From a bacterium (GTDB lineage Bacteria; Chloroflexota; Dormibacteria; UBA8260; Bog-877): a stretch of DNA of 64,000 bases. The stretch is taken from contig JAKABA010000006.1 in NCBI GenBank assembly GCA_021802115.1, forward strand, positions 1 to 64,000, written 5' to 3'. Position 1 is the stretch's first letter. Each line of letters starts with the position of its first letter. A program made the translations under genes and the position numbers. This document shows positions 36,055-44,760 of the stretch, piece by piece. A model generated the notes under the pieces. It ran no database searches, was not told the origin of the DNA, and saw nothing but the letters and a program-made list of their open reading frames with translations.

Positions 36055-37110
36055 GTGCCATCGATCACCAAACCATTGATTCCGTTGCTGCCGCTGGCGC
36101 GCAACGAGCTCGGGCTCACCCTTCAGGACTACCAGGGGGGGATGTCGACGCTCTGCGCCGGGTGTGGCCACGACTCCATCACCGCGGCCCTGATTCAGGC
36201 CTTCTTCGAACTATCGCTGCCGCCCCATCTGATCGCCAAGCTGAGCGGTATCGGCTGCTCCTCCAAGACCCCCGCCTACTTTGTCTCCGGCGCCCACGGC
36301 TTCAACTCCGTCCACGGCCGTATGGCCACGATCGCGACCGGTGCGGCCGCCGCCAACCGGGAGCTCATCCTGATCGGCGTCTCCGGGGACGGCGACTCCC
36401 TCTCGATCGGGCTGGGCAATCTGGCCCACGCCATCCGGCGCAACGTGAACATGGCCTATCTCATTGAGAACAACGGGGTCTACGGGTTGACCAAGGGTCA
36501 GTTCTCGGCCTCGGCCGACGTGGGCTCGCGCTCCCGGCGCGGGGATCTCAACCGGTTGCCCCCGGTGGACCCGATCATGCTGGGGCTCAGCCTTGGGGCC
36601 ACCTTCCTGGCCCGCGGGTTCTCCGGGGACAAGCGCCAGCTGGTGCCGATCCTGAAGGCGGCGGTGGCGCATCGGGGGTTCGCCCTGGTGGACGTCATCT
36701 CGCCCTGTGTGCAGTTCAACGACCACGAGGGCTCGACCAAGAGCTACCGGTACATGCGCGATCACGAGCTGAGGGAGATCGAGGCCGACTTCATCGGGCA
36801 GCATCAGGAGATCGTGGAGTCGCTGGTGCCGGACCGGGCTACCGAGGTCACCCTGCACGACGGCGCCCGGGTCAAATTCCGGGCGGTTCCGGAGGGCTAC
36901 GACCCCGCAGACCGGGGCGCGGTGGAAGCCTACCTGCGGGAACGCAGCCGCCACGGCGAGATCGCGACCGGGCTGCTTTTTTTGGACGAGTCCGCCCCGG
37001 AGATGCACGAGTTGGCGGGAACCTCCCGGACCCCCCTTGCCCAGCTGCCCTTTGCCAAGCTGTGTCCGGGCGCCGCTGAGCTGGACAACCTCCAGCGCCA
37101 GTTCCGCTAG
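36055..37110 (+). CDS. korB: 2-oxoacid:acceptor oxidoreductase subunit beta, KorB-like
   Basis: A 351-residue thiamine diphosphate-binding subunit. Iron-sulfur Cys ligands are in LCAGCGHDSITAAL and SGIGCSS, a further Cys is in ISPCVQFNDH, and the ThDP/Mg motif is GVSGDGDSLSIGLGNLAHAIRRN with NNGVYGLTKGQ. This is the two-subunit KorAB type without a separate ferredoxin delta subunit, matching the ferredoxin-like tail on the upstream flavoprotein. GTG start 2 bases after the korA stop. A GC-rich palindrome follows the stop but lacks a T run. Confidence 0.92.
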   Translation: MPSITKPLIPLLPLARNELGLTLQDYQGGMSTLCAGCGHDSITAALIQAFFELSLPPHLIAKLSGIGCSSKTPAYFVSGAHGFNSVHGRMATIATGAAAANRELILIGVSGDGDSLSIGLGNLAHAIRRNVNMAYLIENNGVYGLTKGQFSASADVGSRSRRGDLNRLPPVDPIMLGLSLGATFLARGFSGDKRQLVPILKAAVAHRGFALVDVISPCVQFNDHEGSTKSYRYMRDHELREIEADFIGQHQEIVESLVPDRATEVTLHDGARVKFRAVPEGYDPADRGAVEAYLRERSRHGEIATGLLFLDESAPEMHELAGTSRTPLAQLPFAKLCPGAAELDNLQRQFR

Positions 37111-37185
37111 TAACCGCCGCCCCGGGGCGGAGTCCGGCGCGGGATCAGAAGCCCGGGCGTCGTCCAAGCTCCCGTAGCCTCACCC

Positions 37186-38718
37186 ATGAGCGGGGGCCGC
37201 TTTGTCATCCTATGCGGCATGCCCGGAATCGAACCATACCTGCGGCGGATGCTGCAGGGGTGGCAGACGATCGTGGTCGCCAACCGCCCCCCCATCGACG
37301 TCCACCTGGAGGAGGGCAGGGTGGAGCGCATCACCAGAGGTGGTGGGGGGCTGGTGACCGCCATGGCCTCCCTGGCCCGCTCCAGCAACTCCACCTGGAT
37401 CGGGGCCGCCCGCGGGGACGCCGATCGCGCCCTGATCAGGACCGCCGGCGCTGACGGCGTGGTCGAGGTGACGACCGAGGACCAGGAGAGCTTTCGGGTG
37501 GTCTTCGTGGAGTCCGACCCGGAGGCCTACGACCTCTACTACAACCAGATCAGCAATCCGCTCCTGTGGTTCATCCAGCACTATCTCTGGGACCTGGGCC
37601 GGGAGCCGATCCTGGACTCCGCCACGGGCCGGGCCTGGCGGGAGGGATACGTCCGGGTCAATCAGGACTTCGCCGACCAGGTGGTGAGGGTCGCCACCTC
37701 ATCGCCGCTGCGGCCGCTGGTCATGACCCAGGACTATCACCTCTATCTCCTGCCGGCGATGGTCAGGGCTCGGCTGCCCGAGGCGCGGCTCCAGCACTTC
37801 ATCCACATCCCCTGGCCCACCCCTCAGTACTGGAAGGTCATCCCCCGGCACATGCGCGACGGGATCCTGACCGGGCTGCTGGGGAACGACGTGGTGGGGC
37901 TGCAGACCAGCCTGGATGTGCGCAACTTCCTCATGACCTGTGAGGAGAACCTGGGGCTGGGGGTGGACCACCGCCAGCGGATCGTGTTCTACGAGGGCCG
38001 CTCGGTCTGGGTGCGCGCCTACCCGATCTCCATCGACATCGACGGGATGACCCAGATGGCGGCCAGCCCGGCGGTGAGGCGCGAGGAGGAGCTGATCGCC
38101 ACCTGGCGCCCGGAGATGCTGATCCTGCGGGTCGACCGCACCGACCTCAGCAAGAACATCGTGCGCGGCTTTCTGGCCTACGAGCGGCTGCTGGAGGCGC
38201 ATCCGGAGCTGCGCGGCCGGGTGGTCTTCTGGGCCCTGCTGCAGCGCAGCCGGCAGAACGTGGACGCATACCGGGCCTACCTGGGGGCGCTGGTGGCGGC
38301 CACCGCCCGCGTCAACCGCCGCTTTCAGTCGGGCAGCTGGCTGCCGATCCGGCTGGAGGTCGCCGACAACCTCCACCGGGCGGTGGCCGCCTACAAGAAC
38401 TACGACGCTCTGCTGGTCAACCCCATCTACGACGGCATGAACCTGGTCGCCAAGGAGGGGGTGCTCTGCAACGAGCGCGACGGGGTCCTGGTCCTGAGCG
38501 AGAACGCCGGCAGCTACGAGGAGCTCGGCCCCCAGGCCCTGGGGATCAATCCCTTCGACATCGATCAGACCGCGGAGGCGCTCCATTCGGCGCTGACGAT
38601 GGCCAAGCGATACCGTGGCAACCGCGCCCGCCAGCTCCGCCAGATCGTGAGGCGCAACGACATCACGCGCTGGATCAGCAACCAGCTCCAGGATCTCAAC
38701 GACCTGCTGGCGCAGTAG
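37186..38718 (+). CDS. otsA: Trehalose-6-phosphate synthase (GT20)
   Basis: A 510-residue GT-B fold glycosyltransferase that joins UDP- or ADP/GDP-glucose to glucose-6-phosphate to make trehalose-6-phosphate. Family marks are VVANRPPIDV with GGGGLVTAMASLA (normally GGL), TQDYHLYLLPAMVR, FIHIPWPTPQYWKVIP, YPISIDIDG, RVDRTDLSKNIVRGFLAYERLL, and the donor-site end NPIYDGMNLVAKEGVL with SENAGSYEEL. It is somewhat divergent: the acceptor loop has SNPLLWFIQHYL where DxxxWPLFH is usual. The 3' end overlaps the convergent phosphatase gene by 23 bases. Trehalose supports desiccation and osmotic tolerance. Confidence 0.88.
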   Translation: MSGGRFVILCGMPGIEPYLRRMLQGWQTIVVANRPPIDVHLEEGRVERITRGGGGLVTAMASLARSSNSTWIGAARGDADRALIRTAGADGVVEVTTEDQESFRVVFVESDPEAYDLYYNQISNPLLWFIQHYLWDLGREPILDSATGRAWREGYVRVNQDFADQVVRVATSSPLRPLVMTQDYHLYLLPAMVRARLPEARLQHFIHIPWPTPQYWKVIPRHMRDGILTGLLGNDVVGLQTSLDVRNFLMTCEENLGLGVDHRQRIVFYEGRSVWVRAYPISIDIDGMTQMAASPAVRREEELIATWRPEMLILRVDRTDLSKNIVRGFLAYERLLEAHPELRGRVVFWALLQRSRQNVDAYRAYLGALVAATARVNRRFQSGSWLPIRLEVADNLHRAVAAYKNYDALLVNPIYDGMNLVAKEGVLCNERDGVLVLSENAGSYEELGPQALGINPFDIDQTAEALHSALTMAKRYRGNRARQLRQIVRRNDITRWISNQLQDLNDLLAQ

Positions 38719-39559
38719 CCGGCCTCGGGCGCCTGGGCGCCCCCTTAGCCAGGGATGCCGCCAGCTCCTCCAGGACCGCCGCCCACGCCGCCGGCCCGTC
38801 CAGGCACCGGTCGGCGGTCTCCGCGACCAGCGGGCTGGACTCGGGGCTGAGGATGCCGATCGCGCAGGCCAGCTCCAGGTCGGGGCGGCGGCGGTGCAGC
38901 TCCTCCATCGCCGGCAGGTCCCCCAGGTCGTCTCCCGCGAAGACACACCCGCGCGGGCTCAGCCGGTCCAGGATCGCCGCCAGGGCCGTGCCCTTGTTGC
39001 CGCTCTTGGGGGGACGCACCTCCACCACCAGCTTGCCGCGCACCACATCCAGCCCATCGGCGCGGGCCACCTGCTCCACCATCCGGCGCACCAGCTGGGC
39101 CGCCCGGCGGGGCTCGGGGGAGTTGCGGTAATGCACCGCGACTCCCATGGTCTTGGTCTCGACCTGCACCCCGGGCAGCCAGTCGGTGAGCTCCTCCAGG
39201 CTCTGCGCCAGCCGCACCAGCCGCTCGGACGGTGGAGTCGGTGGAGGGAGCGGCTCCTCCCTGGACAGCCGCATCCACGGCTCCAGCCCGTAGCTGCCCA
39301 GCAGCAGGACCCCGGGGATCGGGCATTGGACCGCCAGGTTGGCCAGGTCCCGGGCGCTGATCACCGCGACCGGCGTCCGGGCTGCCAGGGTCGCCATGGC
39401 ACCGGCCGCCTGGGGTAGCGGGCGCGCCCTGCGCGGATCCCTGACCACCGGTGCGATCGTCCCATCGAAGTCGGTGGCGATCAGCAGGCTGCCCCGGCGG
39501 GCGAGCCGCACCCAGGGGGCGATCAGCTCGGACCGGTCGCCGGCAGCTCTAAGTCCCAC
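38696..39559 (-). CDS. otsB: Trehalose-6-phosphate phosphatase (HAD superfamily)
   Basis: A 287-residue HAD phosphatase that converts trehalose-6-phosphate to trehalose. Motif I is LLIATDFDGTIAPVV with both catalytic Asp. PVAVISARDLANL (motif II Ser) follows, then the OtsB-typical GSYGLEPW, then VEVRPPKSGNKGTALAAIL (motif III Lys) and FAGDDLGDLPAME (motif IV). A long open frame continues upstream, but homology begins near residue 15, so I place the start at the GTG at 39559; the ribosome site is weak and the start uncertain. It converges with otsA with a 23-base overlap, so the two pathway genes face each other. Confidence 0.88.
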   Translation of the reverse strand: MGLRAAGDRSELIAPWVRLARRGSLLIATDFDGTIAPVVRDPRRARPLPQAAGAMATLAARTPVAVISARDLANLAVQCPIPGVLLLGSYGLEPWMRLSREEPLPPPTPPSERLVRLAQSLEELTDWLPGVQVETKTMGVAVHYRNSPEPRRAAQLVRRMVEQVARADGLDVVRGKLVVEVRPPKSGNKGTALAAILDRLSPRGCVFAGDDLGDLPAMEELHRRRPDLELACAIGILSPESSPLVAETADRCLDGPAAWAAVLEELAASLAKGAPRRPRPATAPAGR

Positions 39560-39614
39560 CTTTTGATCATAGGAGGCGCACGGGAGCCGGCCGCCATCCG
39601 CTACCCTGCATGAG

Positions 39615-40007
39615 ATGGCCAGGTCCGATCCCGCCGAGGAGCCGATCTCCCGACTCGTGAGCGAGTTCTCCGACGAGATGCGGCAGCTCGCGGCCGACGA
39701 ACTGGCCCTGGCCAAGGCCGAACTCAAGCGCAGCGCCCGTCGGGGGATCCGGGTGGCGGTCGCGGGCGCGCTGGCGATGGTGGGTCTCAGTGTGTTCTGC
39801 ATCTTCGCCCTCATCACCCTGGTCGAGTGGATCCCCAACCACACCCTGGTGGCGGGGATAGTCGCGTTGGCGGGGCTGGTACTGCTGGGGGCGGGAGCTG
39901 CGGCGGTCTGGTCCAACCGGCACCTGTGGCCGTTCACCGACAGCAAGCAGAGCCTGATTGAGGATCTCGAGTGGGCACGACTCCAGAGCAAGCGCGCGCA
40001 CAGATAG
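39615..40007 (+). CDS. Phage-holin-superfamily membrane protein (DUF1469/Phage_holin_3_6 type)
   Basis: A 130-residue protein: a charged amphipathic N-terminal helix (ISRLVSEFSDEMRQLAADELALAKAEL) is followed by two membrane helices (residues 50-72 and 80-102) and a short basic tail. This is the pattern of the DUF1469/holin-superfamily proteins common in Actinobacteria and Chloroflexota, whose role is unknown and which are usually not phage genes. It overlaps the DUF3618 gene by 37 bases, and that pairing is itself typical of cell-envelope gene pairs in these groups. Confidence 0.75.
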   Translation: MARSDPAEEPISRLVSEFSDEMRQLAADELALAKAELKRSARRGIRVAVAGALAMVGLSVFCIFALITLVEWIPNHTLVAGIVALAGLVLLGAGAAAVWSNRHLWPFTDSKQSLIEDLEWARLQSKRAHR

Positions 40008-40423
40008 CGGTCACCCGGGCGCGGGCCGGGGCGACCCTCGACCGCATCGAGGCCCGGCTCCGCAGGGAGCTGGACCCCAAGTGGCGGCTTCGTCGGGACG
40101 GCGCCCGCCTCGCGGCCGGGGTGCTGGTGGTGGCGGTGGTGGGGACCGTCTACGTGGTCCGCCAGCGCCGCCGCCGCCGCGAGGAGCCGACCACCACCGA
40201 CTGGATCGAGGAGATGCCCGATGAGTGGCGTCGCCGCCTGCAGGAGCTGCTCGAGGAGGCCGCGGGCCGAACCATGGTTCGAGGCGCCACCTCCCGGGCC
40301 AAGCGCTCGCGCGGGCCCCTGCAGGCGCTGGCGCTCAGGGCCGGTCGGATGGCGGCGCCGGTCGTGATGAACGCGGTGGCCGAACGGGTGGCGCGCGGAC
40401 AGGGCGCCAACGCCGACGACTGA
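39971..40423 (+). CDS. DUF3618-like membrane protein
   Basis: A 150-residue protein. Residues 5-33 (EQARAQIAVTRARAGATLDRIEARL) match the DUF3618 pattern, in which an N-terminal helix with R-x-x-L-x-x-T-ld-x-IE precedes one membrane helix (residues 49-64, VLVVAVVGTVYVV), then a strongly basic stretch (RQRRRRR) and a cytosolic helical tail. GTG start inside the preceding gene. Probably an envelope-associated partner of the holin-like protein; function unknown. Confidence 0.68.
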   Translation: MGTTPEQARAQIAVTRARAGATLDRIEARLRRELDPKWRLRRDGARLAAGVLVVAVVGTVYVVRQRRRRREEPTTTDWIEEMPDEWRRRLQELLEEAAGRTMVRGATSRAKRSRGPLQALALRAGRMAAPVVMNAVAERVARGQGANADD

Positions 40424-40474
40424 TCTCACACTCAGCGGGCTCCGGGCTCAGGGGGCGGGACCCCGGGGCTCCGG

Positions 40475-41146
40475 ATGAACGGGCCATCCGCACCCAGCTC
40501 CCCGGTCGGGGTCCGGCGGCTCGATCAGTCCGACGCCGACCGTATCGGGGAGATGCTGGCACGGGCCTTCGCCGCCGACCCCACCTCGGCGTGGCTGTTT
40601 CCGCAGGCCGCGTCGCGCGCCGCCAAGCTGAGCCGCTGGTACCGGCTCACGGCGCGGATCCTGCTCGCGACGGGGGAGGGCTGGGGGACTGAGGACCTCA
40701 GTTCGGCCGCCCTCTGGCTGTCGATGGGCGCGGGGGCCGTCGGCCACGCGCGTGGCAGAGCCGGCGACCTCTTGCGTTGGAACCTTCGCGCGGTGGCCCT
40801 GATGGGGCGGAGGCTCCCCTCGGCCGCCTGGACCACCGCCCGTGTCCACCAGCTGCATCCCCGCGGCCCGGCCTGGTACCTGGCGGTGCTGGGCACCGAG
40901 CCGGCGCGCCAGGGGCAGGGGCTTGGCTCCGCGGTCCTGGCGCCGGTGTTGGAGCGCTGCGACCGGACCGGGGTCCAGGCGTACCTGGACACGGTTACCG
41001 GATCCGATGTGCGCTTCTACGAGGGCCGCGGTTTCCGGGTCGTGGCCGAGCTCAGCCCCGCCCGCGCCCCCCACTTCTGGGTGATGCGACGACCGCCGTT
41101 GCCTGAGCCGCCCCGACCCGAGCCCGGAGCGGCCGCTCACTCGTAG
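40475..41146 (+). CDS. GNAT-family N-acetyltransferase
   Basis: A 223-residue acetyltransferase. It begins VRRLDQSDADRIGEMLARAFAADPTSAWLFP, typical of the GNAT subfamily that acts on small molecules. The acetyl-CoA motif is WYLAVLGTEPARQGQGLGSAVLAPVLERC, and VRFYEGRGFRVV forms the C-terminal part. It resembles actinobacterial puromycin/aminoglycoside-type acetyltransferases in layout, but the substrate is unknown. Its last 10 bases overlap the convergent ABC permease gene. Confidence 0.87.
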   Translation: MNGPSAPSSPVGVRRLDQSDADRIGEMLARAFAADPTSAWLFPQAASRAAKLSRWYRLTARILLATGEGWGTEDLSSAALWLSMGAGAVGHARGRAGDLLRWNLRAVALMGRRLPSAAWTTARVHQLHPRGPAWYLAVLGTEPARQGQGLGSAVLAPVLERCDRTGVQAYLDTVTGSDVRFYEGRGFRVVAELSPARAPHFWVMRRPPLPEPPRPEPGAAAHS

Positions 41147-43878
41147 CGCAGCACCTCCAGGGGCCGTACTCTGACCGGCCCCCAGGCCACCAGGGCGGCG
41201 GTGAGCACCGCCACCACGATCGCACCGACCACGATGGCGAGCGCCAGCGGGGTCGGGATTCCCAGTGAGATCTTGATCACCAGCCGCCCCAGCGGCAGCA
41301 GCGCCAGCGCGATCGCGAGCATGCCGCCGGTCGCTCCCAGCCAGGCGACCGCGCCAGTCTCGATCAATACCTGCGCGAAGACCTCCCGGCTGCCCTGTCC
41401 CACCGCCTTCTGGATGCCGATCTCGCGGCGGCGTTCCAGCAGGGCCAGGGCCACGGAGTTGGCGATGATCACGATCCCGGCCAGCAGCGCCAGGGAGGCG
41501 ATCGCGGTGAGGAAGAGGATGGCGTTGTTGAGGAACTGGTCGATGATCAGGGTGAAGTCGGCGAGGCTTATCACCTGCGCACCGGTCACCCTCTGGCGCA
41601 GGTTGGTCGCCGCCGCGTCCGCGCGATCGGGCGGGAACTTCATCTCCACCACCTCCATGACCCCGCTGCCACCGATCCGGGCGGTGGTGCCGGTGGTGGC
41701 CAGGATGGGCGCCACCGTGGTGGTGATGGAGATCCCGCTCTTGGCGCCGCGATGGACGACGCTGTAGAACCCGACCACCCTGACCTCCACCACCCGAGCG
41801 CTCCTCGAGAGCGGGTCGAGCAGTCCGATCTGGTCTCCCAGACGCAGGTGGTAGGGGGCACCGTGCAGGACGTTCTCGACGAGCACGCCGTTTCCCGCCT
41901 GATCGGCCGCGTCGAGCTGGCGACCCGAGGTGATCGAGATCGGCGGGGTGACACCGCCCTGCACGTCGAACCCCTGGATCCCGCTGAGCAGCGCGACCGC
42001 CTCCTTGCCCCGACCGGTGGTCGCGCCGCCGGCGACCGCCTTGGCGAAGGGGACACCGGCGATGGAGACCGGCTCGGTGATGGCGGCGTTGGAGACCAGC
42101 TGGTGACCGGGATGGAGGCGGCGCACGGCCCGGGTCAGGGCCACCTGGTCGGTGCTGGGGGCGACCGCGATCACGTTGTAGCTGGTCGACTGGGTGATGA
42201 TGGAGTCGAGATCGGCGCGAATGTCGGTGCCCAGGACCAGGATCAGGCCGACCGCGAACACCCCCACGAACAGCGCCACCGCGGTCGCCGCGGTGCGGGT
42301 CCGCTGGCGGCTGGCGTTGCGGAAGGCGAAGCGCACCACCGACTTCAACGGGCGCGGCAGCACCACCACCAGGTAGCCGAGCAGGGCAAACGCGATCATG
42401 AGCGCCCCCACCGCCCGCAGGCTGGAGACCCGGGTGATCCCGATCGCCACCAGCAAGGCCGCGGTGACCAGGGCCAGATAGCTGGGGGTGAAGCGCTCGG
42501 GGACGGGGAGTTTGCCCATGACCATGAGCGCCAGGCTGAAGAGGCCAGTCAGGATGAACAGGGCGATTCCGGTCCCCACCACCAGGGCCAGGGCCAGCGT
42601 CACCGAACCCAGGATCGCGGCCGCCAGCAGCCAGAACAGCGCACCCACCAGGGCCAGCAGCAGCAGGCTGGAGCCCACGACGGCGGCACTGGTGCCCCCC
42701 GGGTCGTCGCGCAGGACGGCCGCTGGGCGCACCCGGCTGAGGCGGACGATGGGGAGGATCGCGAAGATGCAGGTGGTGGCGACCCCGATCCCCACCCCCG
42801 CCAGCACCACCTCCCAGTCGAGGACGAAGTTGATATCCAGCGAGGCGATGTTCTGCAGCAAAAGCCGGATCCCGTCGGACAGCCCGATCCCCGCGAGCGC
42901 CCCCGCGATCCCCCCGGTCAAGCCGAGGAGGGCCGCCTCCAGGCCGAAGAGCACATAGAGGTCGCGCCTCCTGTACCCGGTGGTCTTCAGCATCGCGATC
43001 TCGAGGCGGCGCCGCGAGAGGCTCACCTGCATGGTGTTGACGATCCCGATCCCGCCGATCAGAAGAGCCGCCAGCCCCGCGACCGCCAGGAACTGGGTCA
43101 GCTGCTGGTCGGCCTTGCGATCCGAGTTCAGCGCCTGCTGGACGGTGGACACGGTCGCCAGCGGCAGCTGACGGCTGAGCTCGGCGGCGACCTTCGCCGC
43201 CTGGCCGGAGTTCCGGGTAGTGAGATAGACCTCGCCGTAGTCGACCGTCGCCGATCGGGCAAGGCTCGAGGCCAGGGTGGCGTAGGAGGTGAGCACGTCC
43301 TGGGACAGCCCCGCCGGGGCGGTTCCCTGGATGACCCCGCCCACCGTCCAGTAGATCGGGTGGGTGGCGGCGGCAGCGTTCACCCGCACCAACGAACCGA
43401 CTCGGGCCTTGAGCAGGCTGGCGACCGAGGCGGAGAGGACCATGGTGTCCCGGCGGCGCATCAGCTGGGTGAACGTGCCCTGCGCGCCCGGGTTCAGGGT
43501 GAGCCGGCCGACCAGGGGGAAGGAGGCCGGGTCCACCGCGTCGATGACGGTGGAGACGCCCTGGCCGTTGCTCCTGATCAGGGTCGCCTGATACTCCCGC
43601 ACCGCCGTGTACCGGGTGATCTGACCGGTGCGCTTGAGCTGGGCCAGGACCGGCAGTTCGGAGGCGGGCAGTGGGACCGCGGTGGAGACCACGGATACGT
43701 CTCCTCCGTTGGCCTGCCGCACGTTGGCGGTCAGGGACGAGGACACCATCGCCGCCGCCAGCTGCAGCCCCACGATCGCCATCACCCCCACCCCGACGCA
43801 GAAGGCGCCGAGGACCGTGCGTCGTCCTCCGCGCCGCAGCGATCGGGTGGTGTAGCGGAGGTAGAGCCCGGACTTCAA
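41137..43878 (-). CDS. FtsX-like ABC transporter permease (MacB/LolE type)
   Basis: A 913-residue membrane protein with one N-terminal helix, a large extracytoplasmic MacB-type domain (residues 45-250), an FtsX domain (residues 255-385), four central membrane helices, a second periplasmic domain, and a final FtsX domain with LERRREIGIQKAVGQGSREVFAQVLIETGAVAWLGA. Such permeases work mechanically on periplasmic or outer-leaflet substrates rather than transporting through a channel. TTG start overlapping the upstream ATPase stop (TTGA), so the two make one transporter. Macrolide, peptide or lipoprotein substrates are all possible. Confidence 0.9.
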   Translation of the reverse strand: MKSGLYLRYTTRSLRRGGRRTVLGAFCVGVGVMAIVGLQLAAAMVSSSLTANVRQANGGDVSVVSTAVPLPASELPVLAQLKRTGQITRYTAVREYQATLIRSNGQGVSTVIDAVDPASFPLVGRLTLNPGAQGTFTQLMRRRDTMVLSASVASLLKARVGSLVRVNAAAATHPIYWTVGGVIQGTAPAGLSQDVLTSYATLASSLARSATVDYGEVYLTTRNSGQAAKVAAELSRQLPLATVSTVQQALNSDRKADQQLTQFLAVAGLAALLIGGIGIVNTMQVSLSRRRLEIAMLKTTGYRRRDLYVLFGLEAALLGLTGGIAGALAGIGLSDGIRLLLQNIASLDINFVLDWEVVLAGVGIGVATTCIFAILPIVRLSRVRPAAVLRDDPGGTSAAVVGSSLLLLALVGALFWLLAAAILGSVTLALALVVGTGIALFILTGLFSLALMVMGKLPVPERFTPSYLALVTAALLVAIGITRVSSLRAVGALMIAFALLGYLVVVLPRPLKSVVRFAFRNASRQRTRTAATAVALFVGVFAVGLILVLGTDIRADLDSIITQSTSYNVIAVAPSTDQVALTRAVRRLHPGHQLVSNAAITEPVSIAGVPFAKAVAGGATTGRGKEAVALLSGIQGFDVQGGVTPPISITSGRQLDAADQAGNGVLVENVLHGAPYHLRLGDQIGLLDPLSRSARVVEVRVVGFYSVVHRGAKSGISITTTVAPILATTGTTARIGGSGVMEVVEMKFPPDRADAAATNLRQRVTGAQVISLADFTLIIDQFLNNAILFLTAIASLALLAGIVIIANSVALALLERRREIGIQKAVGQGSREVFAQVLIETGAVAWLGATGGMLAIALALLPLGRLVIKISLGIPTPLALAIVVGAIVVAVLTAALVAWGPVRVRPLEVLRYE

Positions 43879-44729
43879 GCAGCTGTGGCCCGAGGGCCGG
43901 GAGCATCACTGACCAGCTGGCCGTCGCTCAGCTGGAGCATCCTGGTCGCGTACTGAGCGACCGAGGGATCATGGGTCGCGATCACGAAGGTGGTCCCCAA
44001 CGTCTGCTTCAGCTGCCACAGCAGGTCGAGCACCTCCCGCCCCTGGGCCGCTGCCAGGTTTCCGGTCGGCTCGTCGGCGACCAGCAGCGGAGGCTGGGTG
44101 GCCAGCGCCCGGGCGATCGCCACCCGCTGCTGCTCCCCGCCCGAGAGCTGGCTCGGGCGGTGCTCCATCCGGTGGGAGAGCCCCACCAGGCCCAGGAGCT
44201 CCTCCGCCCTGGCGGAGGGGGAGCCCTTCCAGGAGCCGGCGTAGAGGGGCACCTCGACGTTCTCCCGCGCGGTCAGCGTGGGGATCAGGTTGAAGGCCTG
44301 GAACACCATCCCCACCGTGCGGTTGCGGATTCCGGCCAGCTGACTCTCCCGCATCGCCGACACGTCGACCCCGTTGAGGAGCACCTGGCCGGAGCTGGGG
44401 GTGTCCAGCCCGGTGATGCAGCCAAGCAGGGTGCTCTTGCCACTGCCCGAGGGGCCCATCAGGGTGACGAACTCCCCGGCGGGGATGCGAAAGGTGATGT
44501 CCTTGAGAATCTCGATCCGCTCCTCCCCCAGGTGTAGGGTGCGGCCGAGGTGCCGCACCTCCAGGACCGGGACTTCGCCATGGGACAAGCCGTTGCTTAA
44601 CCCACCTGCGGGGGAGGTTGCAGGAGCAAAGTCAGCCAAGAGGTCGACTCCGGACCGGGCCAGGGTCCGAAACAGGAGGGGGCACCTCGGCGACTGCAAA
44701 TTGTGCGGCCAAGGGTGGCTTTCTGCCAT
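43875..44729 (-). CDS. ABC transporter ATP-binding protein (MacB/LolD type)
   Basis: A 284-residue ATPase, of which residues 55-275 are the nucleotide-binding domain: Walker A LMGPSGSGKSTLLGCITGLD, Q-loop VGMVFQAFNLIPTLTARENVEVPL, signature LSGGEQQRVAIARAL, Walker B LLVADEPTGNLAAAQG, His in VIATHDPSVAQYA. The DEPTGNL variant is typical of MacB/LolD ATPases. The first 50 residues do not look conserved, so the true start may be the TTG at 44588 or nearby; the ATG at 44729 lies next to an AT-rich promoter-like stretch (44730-44775). It is coupled to the permease by a 4-base overlap. Confidence 0.92.
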   Translation of the reverse strand: MAESHPWPHNLQSPRCPLLFRTLARSGVDLLADFAPATSPAGGLSNGLSHGEVPVLEVRHLGRTLHLGEERIEILKDITFRIPAGEFVTLMGPSGSGKSTLLGCITGLDTPSSGQVLLNGVDVSAMRESQLAGIRNRTVGMVFQAFNLIPTLTARENVEVPLYAGSWKGSPSARAEELLGLVGLSHRMEHRPSQLSGGEQQRVAIARALATQPPLLVADEPTGNLAAAQGREVLDLLWQLKQTLGTTFVIATHDPSVAQYATRMLQLSDGQLVSDAPGPRATAA

Positions 44730-44760
44730 CCGCCAAAAGGATGAAATTTTTCCTCATCTG

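Noticed and set aside
39615..40007. A prophage holin
   Set aside because: The holin-like protein sits among trehalose and envelope genes without lysins or structural phage genes; the family is common in non-phage settings.
40448..43909. A very long open frame (1153 codons) on the minus strand
   Set aside because: It is the wrong frame of the FtsX permease: proline/arginine/glycine-rich and without any domain, while the other frame gives a complete ABC permease coupled to its ATPase.
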